A stretch of DNA of 6,988 bases from Sedimenticola sp. (GCA_026197195.1 JAPHUG010000093.1:1-6988); one strand, 5' to 3'; counted from the stretch's first letter, positions 1 through 6,535 are shown. The notes: a model not told the origin generated them from the sequence alone. Numbers and translations: made by a program.

Positions 1-696
1 CTCCAGCTCGACTTTTACCGGGTCCGTATCAAGTTGCAAGCGTTGTTGCCCGCGGCTGTTTTTCGCTTCAACCCATTGCTCACCGATGACAACAATAAAA
101 ACGGTGCAACGCTCTATTGTCTTGCTGATATGTTCGCGAAAGTCGACCCCGGCGGGGATGGAGTCGACATCCCGGAAGATCATCTCCTTACCAAATTCAT
201 TATTCAACCTGTCACAAATTCGACCGGTTATTTCTCGACTGTCATCACGGCGATAGGAGATAAAGATGGAGCCTTGCGGTTTGGCTTTTGCTGGCTTGAC
301 CCGATGTTCCGATTTAGTGTTGGAGAGTGGCGGGTTAGTATGGGTGGTCTTACCCATCATGGTGACATAAAGATATTGGCTCGGCTTAATGATGGAGTTG
401 ATGGATTTTTCAAAGCCCTTAAAGCTAAAGGCCTCACGAAGTGTTTCAGGTGCCCGATCACCACACTCCAGAAGAACGCTGTCTTCGGGTTGCAGGTCTA
501 TCTTGATCGGCTCACTTTTATAAAAATCGAGTTTGATACCAACCACATGACGGCCACAGGGTAGCTTAAACTGCTTGCTTTGGCCGGCTTTTATCTTTCC
601 GATGGAGTGACCATCCACCAGGATGGTGAACTGTCGCAGCTGATTGGAACTGCTCTTATTTCTTTTTACCGTGATATAGGCGGCTGTCTGGCTCAT
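1..696 (-). CDS. TIR-domain protein with N-terminal beta-rich domain (3' end beyond window)
   Basis: The frame is open from an ATG at 696 to the window edge, so only the first 232 residues are visible. Residues about 142-232 form a bacterial TIR domain. SIFISYRRDDS (143-153) is the first strand and following loop, IFRDVDSIPAGVDF (173-186) is the characteristic second-strand/BB-loop region, and CTVFIVVIGEQWV (197-209) is the next strand. DPVKVELE at the edge aligns with the segment carrying the catalytic glutamate in TIR NADases, making E230 the candidate. Residues about 5-80 (ILVDGHSIGKIKAG, LPCGRHVV) look like a PEGA-like beta-sandwich, joined by a Lys/Pro-rich linker (about 125-141). TIR domains of this kind cleave NAD+ or make signalling nucleotides, or act as adaptors; which applies is not shown. 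A GGAAAGGA ribosome site precedes the ATG. It starts 22 bases after the zinc-ribbon gene, so the two are probably cotranscribed. No signal peptide is seen, so it is probably cytoplasmic. Confidence 0.88.
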   Translation of the reverse strand, partial: MSQTAAYITVKRNKSSSNQLRQFTILVDGHSIGKIKAGQSKQFKLPCGRHVVGIKLDFYKSEPIKIDLQPEDSVLLECGDRAPETLREAFSFKGFEKSINSIIKPSQYLYVTMMGKTTHTNPPLSNTKSEHRVKPAKAKPQGSIFISYRRDDSREITGRICDRLNNEFGKEMIFRDVDSIPAGVDFREHISKTIERCTVFIVVIGEQWVEAKNSRGQQRLQLDTDPVKVELE

Positions 697-718
697 CAGG
701 AAATCCTTTCCAGCTTAG

Positions 719-1048
719 TTAAAGATCCCCACTGATGAGGAAGTAGACGACCATGATTCCAAGACTACCGTAGAGCCAGAGTTTCCCGACCTCTTTTTTC
801 TCTTCTGATTCATTCTGGGCAAGATAGATAATGCCCATGATAAGACCGATAAAGGGTATGAATACGGAGGCGGCTAAAATGCCGTATTTCATGCCATCCG
901 TGACGGTTGACTCTCCCTGATCGACCTCGATCACATCGTTGCTATGGTTGTCCGTGGGCGTTTCGTTCAGCGCGTTCAATTCATATCTGCAATTACCGCA
1001 AAACCTAGCGCCATCAGGGTTTTCTGTACCACATTCGGGGCAAAACAC
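719..1048 (-). CDS. Zinc-ribbon protein with two membrane helices
   Basis: This 109-residue protein begins at a GTG preceded by a good GGAGGG ribosome site. Residues 3-20 are a four-cysteine zinc ribbon (C3, C6, C17, C20; C-x2-C-x10-C-x2-C, in CPECG and FCGNC). An acidic, probably flexible linker (about 28-51) follows. Then come two hydrophobic segments, about 55-77 and 90-106, separated by a Glu/Lys-rich turn. This is the common small zinc-ribbon membrane-protein plan, in which a cytoplasmic ribbon is tethered to the inner membrane; the ribbon usually serves in protein or nucleic-acid contacts, but no specific function is known to me. It lies 22 bases upstream of the TIR gene on the same strand, suggesting an operon in which it could be a membrane partner for the TIR protein (inference). 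It is divergent from the patatin gene. Confidence 0.85.
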   Translation of the reverse strand: MFCPECGTENPDGARFCGNCRYELNALNETPTDNHSNDVIEVDQGESTVTDGMKYGILAASVFIPFIGLIMGIIYLAQNESEEKKEVGKLWLYGSLGIMVVYFLISGDL

Positions 1049-1085
1049 GTCGAGTCCCTCCTCTCTGGCTACGCTCTTATTATTC

Positions 1086-1115
1086 CTTATACGGACGTAG
1101 CTGATGGTTATCCAA
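1086..1115 (-). promoter_or_regulatory. Possible sigma-70 promoter of the zinc-ribbon/TIR operon
   Basis: Reading the minus strand, TTGGAT (1115-1110) and TATAAG (1091-1086) are separated by 18 bases and lie about 40 bases upstream of the GTG at 1048. The match is moderate. The -35 element nearly abuts the -35 of the candidate divergent promoter, so the two could compete or share a regulator. This is called by eye only. Confidence 0.3.
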
Positions 1116-1118
1116 TAA

Positions 1119-1146
1119 TTGATCAGTTACCTGTCTACACTATAAA
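1119..1146 (+). promoter_or_regulatory. Possible sigma-70 promoter of the patatin gene
   Basis: TTGATC (1119-1124) and TATAAA (1141-1146) are separated by 16 bases on the plus strand. If used, transcription would begin near 1153 and leave an untranslated leader of about 180 bases before the patatin ATG at 1333, enough to hold the small frame at 1220-1357. The rest of the 1049-1332 gap shows no tRNA, strong hairpin or obvious operator. Confidence 0.3.
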
Positions 1147-1219
1147 TACTAGACTACTGTTGGGATTACAATAGCCTGCTGTAGCGTATTATTAGCAGTA
1201 AGAATGGGGTGCAGGAAAA

Positions 1220-1357
1220 GTGACGGAAGCGCTTATCTTTCCTGGCTTTGTAGATGCAGCCCGAGTGTCACTCACAAATGGAGAAGGAGGGGTGCCTGAT
1301 AAGGATGGTTTTGTTGGGCATGGAGAGCAGCGATGGAAGAACATAACAAAAATATAG
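1220..1357 (+). CDS. Possible 45-residue leader ORF overlapping the patatin start
   Basis: A GTG at 1220, preceded at close spacing by AGGA, opens a 45-codon frame that ends at TAG 1355-1357. Its last 25 bases overlap the start of the patatin gene in another frame. The product begins VTEALIFPGF and ends GEQRWKNITKI; I recognise no family. The ribosome site of the patatin gene (GGAG at 1322-1325) lies inside it, so its translation could be coupled to the downstream gene. It may equally be a chance frame in a leader, because it has only a GTG start and no recognisable domain. Confidence 0.2.
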   Translation: MTEALIFPGFVDAARVSLTNGEGGVPDKDGFVGHGEQRWKNITKI

Positions 1358-4050
1358 AGGCGTTGATTAAAGAGGCCCGTGAAGTAGTCGGCGGCCAGTT
1401 ACTTCAAGTGGATAGGATTGATGAGCTGGCCCGTAAGCTAATTGATTCAGATAACCATTATTGGTCCCGCCGTCTATTGTTAAAAGTGCTTGAACGCTTG
1501 GATTTGAATCACGCGCAACGAGTGAGGTTGGTGCAGTCCCTGGCACTGGCCACCTACAAGGATACCTCCTTGTTGCAGGTAGAAGCCTTTGATAAGGCTC
1601 AGGCCATGCTTGCAGCGGAGTTTGATCTTGCAACGACTCAGGACCAGGAGACATTGGGCCTGGTTGGCGCACTCTACAAACGCCGCTGGCGATTGGATCA
1701 TAGAAAACGCTGGCTGGAACAATCGCTGCACTATTACCGACGAGGCTTTGAGTGTGGTGTGGAAGGAGATGATGGATATACCGCCATCAATGCCGCCTAC
1801 ATTCAGGACCTTCTTGCCTATATTGAGGGACAGCCTGACCACTCTATTGGTCTGGACGAGGGCAGGTCATTACGTCGTAGGGATGCCCGGCTCATTCGAA
1901 ACCAAATTATTACAGAGTTAAGTGACAAGGTCCCTTCCAAGCAGGCGACGTCGACGCATCATTACTGGTTTCTGGTGACACTGGCTGAAGCCCATCTTGG
2001 CATGGGTGAACATGACAGGGCCGGCCAGTTACTTGAACAGGCCTCTGGCCTGACAGCGATATCTGATTGGTGGCGAAAAAGTACGGTCGAACAGTTAACA
2101 CACCTGATACAGATACAGTCTGACGATCAGGTTGCAGATCGGCTGGGTGACTCATCAGCCTGGTCCGCTGTCAGGTGTCTGTTGGCGGACACCCCGGAAA
2201 AGGCAGCCGAAACACTCTTTACCGGCAAGGTGGGGTTAGCGCTTTCTGGGGGAGGTTTTCGCGCATCGTTTTATCATCTGGGTGTGCTGGCGAAGTTAGC
2301 TGAGCTGGATATGTTGCGCCACATTGAAGTGCTCTCCTGTGTGTCTGGCGGGTCAATAGTGGGAGCTCATTACTATCTTGAGTTGCGTCGCATGATGCAG
2401 TTTGCATCGCGCAGTGAGCAATCGACGAAGGGGGGATTGTGTGATAGTGAGATTACACAAAACGATTATCTGAACATTATTGAAACCTTGATCGCCGATT
2501 TTCTGGATGGGGTACAGAAAAATATCCGGATGCGTGTGCTGGCCAATCCCATAGCCAATCTTAAGATGCTGTTTTTACCGACCTACTCCCGTACCGAGTA
2601 TTTGGGTGAGTTGTATGAAAAGCATCTCTATAGCCGGGTTAAGGATGCCCCGGAACAGACTGGCGGAAGTCGTGCACCACGGCTGCTGAGAGAGCTGATT
2701 ATACAGCCACCGGATGAAGCAAAAGATTTTCGTCCGGATAACGTGAACTGGCGTCGGTGTAACAAGATCCCACAACTGGTACTGAACGCCACAACGTTGA
2801 ACACGGGGCACGTTTGGCAGTTTACTGTTACCTGGATGGGTGAATCACCCAACCTGATTAATCGCTCAATCGATAAAAGCCCGCGATTACGTAGGCTCTA
2901 TTATCAGGAGGCACCTGAAGCACGCTATAAAGATTTTCGACTGGGTCATGCCGTAGCTGCCTCATCCTGTGTGCCCGGCCTGTTTGAGCCGATAGAGTTA
3001 CCACAACTCTATCCAGAAAAAAATATCCGCCTTGTGGATGGTGGGGTGTTTGATAACCAGGGATATGCCTCGCTACTGGAGCAGGACTGCAAGGTGATGA
3101 TAATCAGTGATGCGAGTGGCCAGCTTACGGCTGATGATGATCCGGCCGGTGGTGTGCTGGGACCGGTATTACGCAGTAATACGGTGATGATGGAACGCAT
3201 ACGCTGGAGTGGTTATGAAGACCTGCATGCGCGGCGTAGAAGTGGCCTGTTGAAAGGACTGACTTATGTACATTTGACGCAGGGGCTAGAGGGCGAAGAG
3301 GTTGACTGGAAAAAGGCTGAGGACGATACGTTTTTTCAGCACAAGGAAAAAACAACAGCCGACGAGGGTATCCGCAAGGATGTTCAGCGACGTCTTGCAG
3401 GGATTCGAACGGACCTGGACTCATTTAATGATATTGAAGCGCTGGCTCTAATGAATAGTGGCTATCATGCAATGGCGGAAATGGCGAGCCATCTTGATGA
3501 CTTTCCAGTGGTGAGAACAACTCATCATAACTGGGTTTTTAAACGGCTCGATGGGGCAATGCAAACAACAGGCAGTGATAGTCATACCCTCACGGCAGAA
3601 AAACTGGATCGGTTTTTACGCGTATCCCATATGAAGTTTTTTAAAGTGTGGTGCTTGAACCGTGGTTTGAAAGCCATGGCAATTATCCTGGCCGGTCTAG
3701 GTTTGATTGGCGTGGTCCACTGGACGATAGAGAGGCTTATCTCAGACCCAACCATGAGCATTATGTCAACGGCACCGGCTCAATCATTGATCAACCATTT
3801 AACGAGTTTGCTGACCTTACAAAACCTGGTAGGAAGTCTGCTCTTTTTATTGCTGGGTTATGGTCTTCTAGCGTTGTTTGGCAAGCGGCTTGGCAAACGG
3901 ATCATGCAGTTTCTGAAACCGCGCTCAGCCATGCAGCGGGTCACTATTGGGCTGGGAATTGGGCTGATTGGTTGGCTATTCCCCCGGCTGCATCTGGCGA
4001 TATTTGACCGCATATATCTCAAAATGGGTCGGCTACGTGATAGTGACTAG
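1333..4050 (+). CDS. Patatin-like phospholipase with DUF4071-like N-terminus and C-terminal membrane helices
   Basis: This 905-residue protein has three parts. Residues about 1-265 are alpha-helical and resemble the DUF4071 (TRAFs-binding/TPR-like) domain: LYKRRW (114-119), YYRRGFE (134-140) and YTAINAAYI (149-157) are typical. Residues about 298-600 are a patatin domain with an oxyanion loop GGGFR (306-310), nucleophile S338 in CVSGGS (336-341) and catalytic D569 in VDGG (568-571), so the Ser-Asp dyad is intact. The classic GxSxG has Cys in place of its first Gly. RTDLDSF (692-698) begins a helical stretch common in patatin proteins of this type. Hydrophobic segments at about 779-797, 823-848 and 868-893 should anchor it in the inner membrane. 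The predicted activity is hydrolysis of membrane phospholipids or lysophospholipids. The ATG has GGAG seven bases upstream. It is divergent from the zinc-ribbon/TIR pair and its stop overlaps that of the muramidase gene. Patatins act as effectors in CBASS (CapV), but no cyclase is visible here. Confidence 0.9.
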   Translation: MEEHNKNIEALIKEAREVVGGQLLQVDRIDELARKLIDSDNHYWSRRLLLKVLERLDLNHAQRVRLVQSLALATYKDTSLLQVEAFDKAQAMLAAEFDLATTQDQETLGLVGALYKRRWRLDHRKRWLEQSLHYYRRGFECGVEGDDGYTAINAAYIQDLLAYIEGQPDHSIGLDEGRSLRRRDARLIRNQIITELSDKVPSKQATSTHHYWFLVTLAEAHLGMGEHDRAGQLLEQASGLTAISDWWRKSTVEQLTHLIQIQSDDQVADRLGDSSAWSAVRCLLADTPEKAAETLFTGKVGLALSGGGFRASFYHLGVLAKLAELDMLRHIEVLSCVSGGSIVGAHYYLELRRMMQFASRSEQSTKGGLCDSEITQNDYLNIIETLIADFLDGVQKNIRMRVLANPIANLKMLFLPTYSRTEYLGELYEKHLYSRVKDAPEQTGGSRAPRLLRELIIQPPDEAKDFRPDNVNWRRCNKIPQLVLNATTLNTGHVWQFTVTWMGESPNLINRSIDKSPRLRRLYYQEAPEARYKDFRLGHAVAASSCVPGLFEPIELPQLYPEKNIRLVDGGVFDNQGYASLLEQDCKVMIISDASGQLTADDDPAGGVLGPVLRSNTVMMERIRWSGYEDLHARRRSGLLKGLTYVHLTQGLEGEEVDWKKAEDDTFFQHKEKTTADEGIRKDVQRRLAGIRTDLDSFNDIEALALMNSGYHAMAEMASHLDDFPVVRTTHHNWVFKRLDGAMQTTGSDSHTLTAEKLDRFLRVSHMKFFKVWCLNRGLKAMAIILAGLGLIGVVHWTIERLISDPTMSIMSTAPAQSLINHLTSLLTLQNLVGSLLFLLLGYGLLALFGKRLGKRIMQFLKPRSAMQRVTIGLGIGLIGWLFPRLHLAIFDRIYLKMGRLRDSD

Positions 4051-5045
4051 AGCGTTGCTGGCGACATCAGCACACGAAACTCCCGGAACCAGCGGGAGAG
4101 TTGTTCATGATAATGGTGGGCCGCATATTGGGGCCCGTTGTAATAGCGTGCGACCGTTCTAAAATCTTCACTGGTCGGTTCATGTTTTTTTGTTTGTGTA
4201 TCTCTTGATTTTAGGAAGCGACAAACAAAAGCCGCTTGAGTATCAACGGGCGCGGTAAATAACTCGGTGGCATTGTGGGCGCCCACGGCCTGGTAATTTG
4301 TTCCCATGATCTGGCCTAGCCCCAGGCTCATAGATTGCATGCGCAATTCGGCTAAGGGCAGATCGGGGTGTTTCCTATTGAGACGAGAGAGGTAGTGTTG
4401 TTCAAATCGCGGTCGGATAATACCGGCAGTCTCCTGGCGAATAATGGCCAGTATCCATTCCGCTCTAACCGTTATCCCTTCATCGTTCTCAAGGGCTTTT
4501 GATGCGGCCTGGGCTGATGGTCCATAGCATTCAAGTATTTCGCGGCAGGTTAAAAAGCGACGGCGATGTAGTGCATTCAGATGAAACAGGGCACTGTCTA
4601 ACTCACCCGTCATGATCAGGTTTTCTTTACAACGGGCCTTGGCCGTGTTCAATAGGGCGATCAGTGTTGATTCTGTCAAAGTGGCTTCAGGTATCTGGGT
4701 GATCTGTTTTTTTGCGGTATTCCACTGGCAGGGGTAGCAGAGAGTCGCTCTTGAACAGAGTGAAGATAATTGATGCTCATACTGGAACTGAGCAATGCCG
4801 CGATTGGTGCCTCGGCCAAAGTCACCATCGATGCTAAAGGCACCACTGGCCGATGTTGAATAGCCGAGAAAGATGAGCAGTCTCTGGATTGCCGTGATAG
4901 CAGATTCGCCTGCTGATCTGCGCGTCAGCCTGATTTCCTGTGAGAGGAAACGCTGCAGGTCATCACGCCAGGTAGCGGTGTCATCATCCGGGTGGGTGAC
5001 GATTTTTTGAATAATCGGGTCTTCTACCAGTGCTGCAATATCCAT
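4047..5045 (-). CDS. N-acetylmuramidase (DUF3380-like) with peptidoglycan-binding domain
   Basis: This 332-residue protein has an N-terminal PG_binding_1-like domain at about 47-92 (AIQRLLIFLGY, then IDGDFGRGT and FQYEHQL). Its C-terminal domain at about 190-325 resembles the N-acetylmuramidase family (PF11860, formerly DUF3380): AEWILAIIRQETAG (195-208), RFEQHY (213-218), SLGLGQIMG (240-248) and RYYNGPQYA (300-308). E205 is the likely catalytic acid by family pattern, with E215 the alternative. The expected reaction is cleavage of the glycan backbone of peptidoglycan. There is no signal peptide or membrane segment, so it would need a holin-like route, a secretion system or cell lysis to reach the wall. 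Three cysteines (C97, C103, C106) sit between the domains and could bind metal. The start has GGAGG at good spacing. It lies 20 bases after the ClpX-type finger gene as the last gene of the operon, and overlaps the patatin gene tail-to-tail by four bases. Confidence 0.85.
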   Translation of the reverse strand: MDIAALVEDPIIQKIVTHPDDDTATWRDDLQRFLSQEIRLTRRSAGESAITAIQRLLIFLGYSTSASGAFSIDGDFGRGTNRGIAQFQYEHQLSSLCSRATLCYPCQWNTAKKQITQIPEATLTESTLIALLNTAKARCKENLIMTGELDSALFHLNALHRRRFLTCREILECYGPSAQAASKALENDEGITVRAEWILAIIRQETAGIIRPRFEQHYLSRLNRKHPDLPLAELRMQSMSLGLGQIMGTNYQAVGAHNATELFTAPVDTQAAFVCRFLKSRDTQTKKHEPTSEDFRTVARYYNGPQYAAHHYHEQLSRWFREFRVLMSPATL

Positions 5046-5065
5046 TTGAAGCCTCCAGTATCTGT

Positions 5066-5251
5066 TTAGTTCTGCCCTGTTAATTCATGCGCCAGCTTTT
5101 TTCGATAATCCTGTATGCAATCGCTACAGATAGTAGCGTCTGGACCCTGAATCATTTTTTTAACCTGATTGGACCCTTTACCACAGAAAGAGCAGTAAGG
5201 TGGTTTGGCTTTGTCCTTGGATGTTCTGTTTTTCCTACTCATCCCGTTCAT
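5066..5251 (-). CDS. Stand-alone ClpX-type zinc-finger protein
   Basis: This 61-residue basic protein is almost entirely a ClpX-type C4 zinc finger (zf-C4_ClpX): [16 protein letters not shown], then [11 protein letters not shown], with C20, C23, C42 and C45 spaced C-x2-C-x18-C-x2-C as in the N-terminal domain of ClpX. In ClpX this domain dimerises and binds adaptors and substrates; here there is no AAA+ domain. The free finger could therefore mimic ClpX, bind its adaptors, or simply contact a partner (inference). It overlaps the upstream PGDYG gene by 17 bases from the ATG at 5251, or by 8 bases if the ATG at 5242 is used (58 residues, ATGAGTAG overlap). Neither start has a strong ribosome site, which suggests translational coupling. 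The muramidase follows after 20 bases. Confidence 0.8.
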   Translation of the reverse strand: MNGMSRKNRTSKDKAKPPYCSFCGKGSNQVKKMIQGPDATICSDCIQDYRKKLAHELTGQN

Positions 5252-5624
5252 ATAGGGTCAGAAAAAGTGATTGTTCAACAGGATAGCCATCGCTCCTGTC
5301 CGGGTTGTTAAAAACAATATAGTCACCTTCCTTATACTCTGAAAGCCCTTCTTTGGTATTAAAAAAACCGCTTGTGTCAGCTTGCTCGGCCCAAACGGGT
5401 GTTGTTTTGAGGTAGCGTCCGGGGCCAACTTGTCTGTAGGTTTCATCGAATGAAGCCGCATCAATGGTATAAACGTCGCCGTTATTATCAACCAGCCAGT
5501 CACCGGGTTTACCCTGTTGTTCGGCGCCCCATTTGTTGTAACGTAATCCTGCAGTATCCAGTGTGAGCCGGATAGCAGTCACTGTCTGGTTGGGGCGCTT
5601 ACGATAGCGTTGAAGCGTAGTCAT
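5235..5624 (-). CDS. Protein with two PGDYG-like repeats
   Basis: This is a 129-residue soluble protein if started at ATG 5624; a TTG at 5657 would add 11 residues. Neither start has a clear ribosome site, and I prefer the ATG because it directly precedes the first repeat. The protein is an internal duplication. Repeat 1 (about 6-63) and repeat 2 (about 70-125) share Y-x-K-x-P near their start, an A about nine residues later, then PGDWLV (40-45) against EGDYIV (99-104). Each then has a Tyr (52; 114) and ends F-x-x-(T/L)-Y (59-63; 121-125). The core matches what I recall of the PGDYG family (PF14083), small domains of unknown biochemical role. It is first in a tight operon with the ClpX-type finger (overlapping) and the muramidase. 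A role as a binding or inhibitor protein for either is possible but unproven. Confidence 0.75.
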   Translation of the reverse strand: MTTLQRYRKRPNQTVTAIRLTLDTAGLRYNKWGAEQQGKPGDWLVDNNGDVYTIDAASFDETYRQVGPGRYLKTTPVWAEQADTSGFFNTKEGLSEYKEGDYIVFNNPDRSDGYPVEQSLFLTLYERDE

Positions 5625-5753
5625 GGTACTAAATGTAGCATGAATAGATTGGTTCAATAAATGTAGGATAGTGCTTGAATGGGGATATGATAAAAGGGAG
5701 GTTATCTATTCCAGTTGCAGTCTGTCTATCTGTACCGGTAGCTTGCTGGATAA

Positions 5754-5781
5754 AGGATGGGCTGTTTTACCAGCCCATCCT
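5754..5781 (-). terminator. Hairpin terminator of the Gcw_chp gene
   Basis: AGGATGGGCTG and its exact complement form an 11-bp stem around a six-base loop. It starts seven bases after the stop codon of the outer-membrane protein gene. On the minus strand the stem is followed by TTTATCC, a short U tract, so it fits an intrinsic terminator for that gene. It also separates the sigma-54-type gene from the PGDYG operon downstream on the same strand. The remaining gap, 5625-5753, shows nothing clear beyond a presumed promoter. Confidence 0.75.
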
Positions 5782-5787
5782 CTGACA

Positions 5788-6432
5788 TCAGAAACTTTTT
5801 GAGATAGTAAAGATTCCCCGTCCGTCCGCTAGATTATTATTATTAATATCAGTGTCGGTGTAGGCTAGTTCGAAGTCCAGGCCAGCATAGGATTTACTGA
5901 CGCCGATTTTCCAATCTGTAACTTCACTACCAGAATCAGGGTCGTTATAGCCAATGTGCAGGCCAAGACCAAATCCTTCAGGAAGTTCAAAATCGGCACC
6001 TGCCTCCCAGTAGGTATTCTCATGTTCTGGGTCATAGGATACTTTAGCACTGATAAAGCTATAGCCAATGCCGAGATAGATCTCATTAAAATCACTACTG
6101 CCTTGACCAGGATAATCGTAATGAATCACACCGACATCGTAACTAAGCCCATTGGAAAGTTCATTGCTGTAACCACCATAAAGATCAATCTCCACATTGG
6201 CATTGTCATTAAAATCTACATTTGATCCCCATACGCCAAGATAGAAGCCACTCTCATGAGCGTAGTCAAGGCCGCCCTGTATCGCGATACCGTTGTCAGT
6301 TTGAGAGGTGCCTCGCCATATATAATCAGATGTGAATGCAATATTGGCACTAAGAGGGCCCTCGGCAAATACCTGATAAGGGAGCGCTGAGATGGCTATT
6401 ACACCAGCGAGTACATAAGGTTGAAGTTTCAT
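5788..6432 (-). CDS. Gcw_chp/TIGR02001-family outer-membrane protein
   Basis: The start is ATG 6432, with GGAG six bases upstream; a TTG 12 bases earlier has no such support. The 214-residue product has a signal peptide (about 1-23, cleavage at VFA|EG). A beta-rich body follows, with the family signature SANIAFTSDYIWRGTSQTD (about 28-46), IQGGLDYAHESGFYLGVWGSN, and IEIDLYGG-like alternating aromatic strands. It ends in Phe (ISKSF), as expected for an outer-membrane barrel recognised by the BAM machinery. The family (PF09694) is of unknown precise function, and I recall members encoded beside glnK-amtB ammonium genes. That is consistent with the sigma-54 promoter found upstream here. It ends just before a hairpin terminator, so it appears monocistronic, and it is divergent from the DUF389 gene. 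Confidence 0.88.
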   Translation of the reverse strand: MKLQPYVLAGVIAISALPYQVFAEGPLSANIAFTSDYIWRGTSQTDNGIAIQGGLDYAHESGFYLGVWGSNVDFNDNANVEIDLYGGYSNELSNGLSYDVGVIHYDYPGQGSSDFNEIYLGIGYSFISAKVSYDPEHENTYWEAGADFELPEGFGLGLHIGYNDPDSGSEVTDWKIGVSKSYAGLDFELAYTDTDINNNNLADGRGIFTISKSF

Positions 6433-6502
6433 TGCATGCTCCAAAGCAGATTGTTTCAGTATGGGTTTTTAAATAAGCCGTAATTACAGTTATGCAATGA
6501 AA

Positions 6503-6518
6503 TGCAGGTCGCATGCCA
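6503..6518 (-). promoter_or_regulatory. Sigma-54 (RpoN) -24/-12 promoter of the Gcw_chp gene
   Basis: On the minus strand, TGGCATGCGACCTGCA matches the consensus TGGCAYRNNNNTTGCW at every specified position but one (C for T just before TGC). The invariant GG and GC are spaced exactly as required. Transcription would start near 6492, giving a leader of about 60 bases before the ATG at 6432. It implies control by RpoN and an enhancer-binding protein such as NtrC. Confidence 0.72.
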
Positions 6519-6535
6519 AAAAAACATCTTAGTTT

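Noticed and set aside
34..564. Plus-strand open frame of 176 codons
   Set aside because: It is antisense to the clear TIR-domain coding sequence, and its translation resembles no protein.
944..1174. Plus-strand frame of 76 codons overlapping the zinc-ribbon gene
   Set aside because: It runs antisense over the zinc-ribbon cysteines and then across the intergenic promoter region; it has no recognisable product.
1161..1176. GG-N10-GC pattern resembling a sigma-54 promoter upstream of the patatin gene
   Set aside because: Only the core dinucleotides and a few other positions fit (C, R, second T and final W all missed), with no IHF or enhancer pattern, so it is probably chance.
1333..4050. Assignment of the patatin gene to CBASS as capV
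   Set aside because: No CD-NTase or ancillary CBASS gene is present in the window, and the DUF4071-like and membrane segments differ from the compact CapV plan.
4078..4102. Hairpin CTCCCG/CGGGAG just after the patatin stop
   Set aside because: The stem is only six pairs, lies inside the muramidase coding sequence and has no T tract, so it is not called as a terminator.
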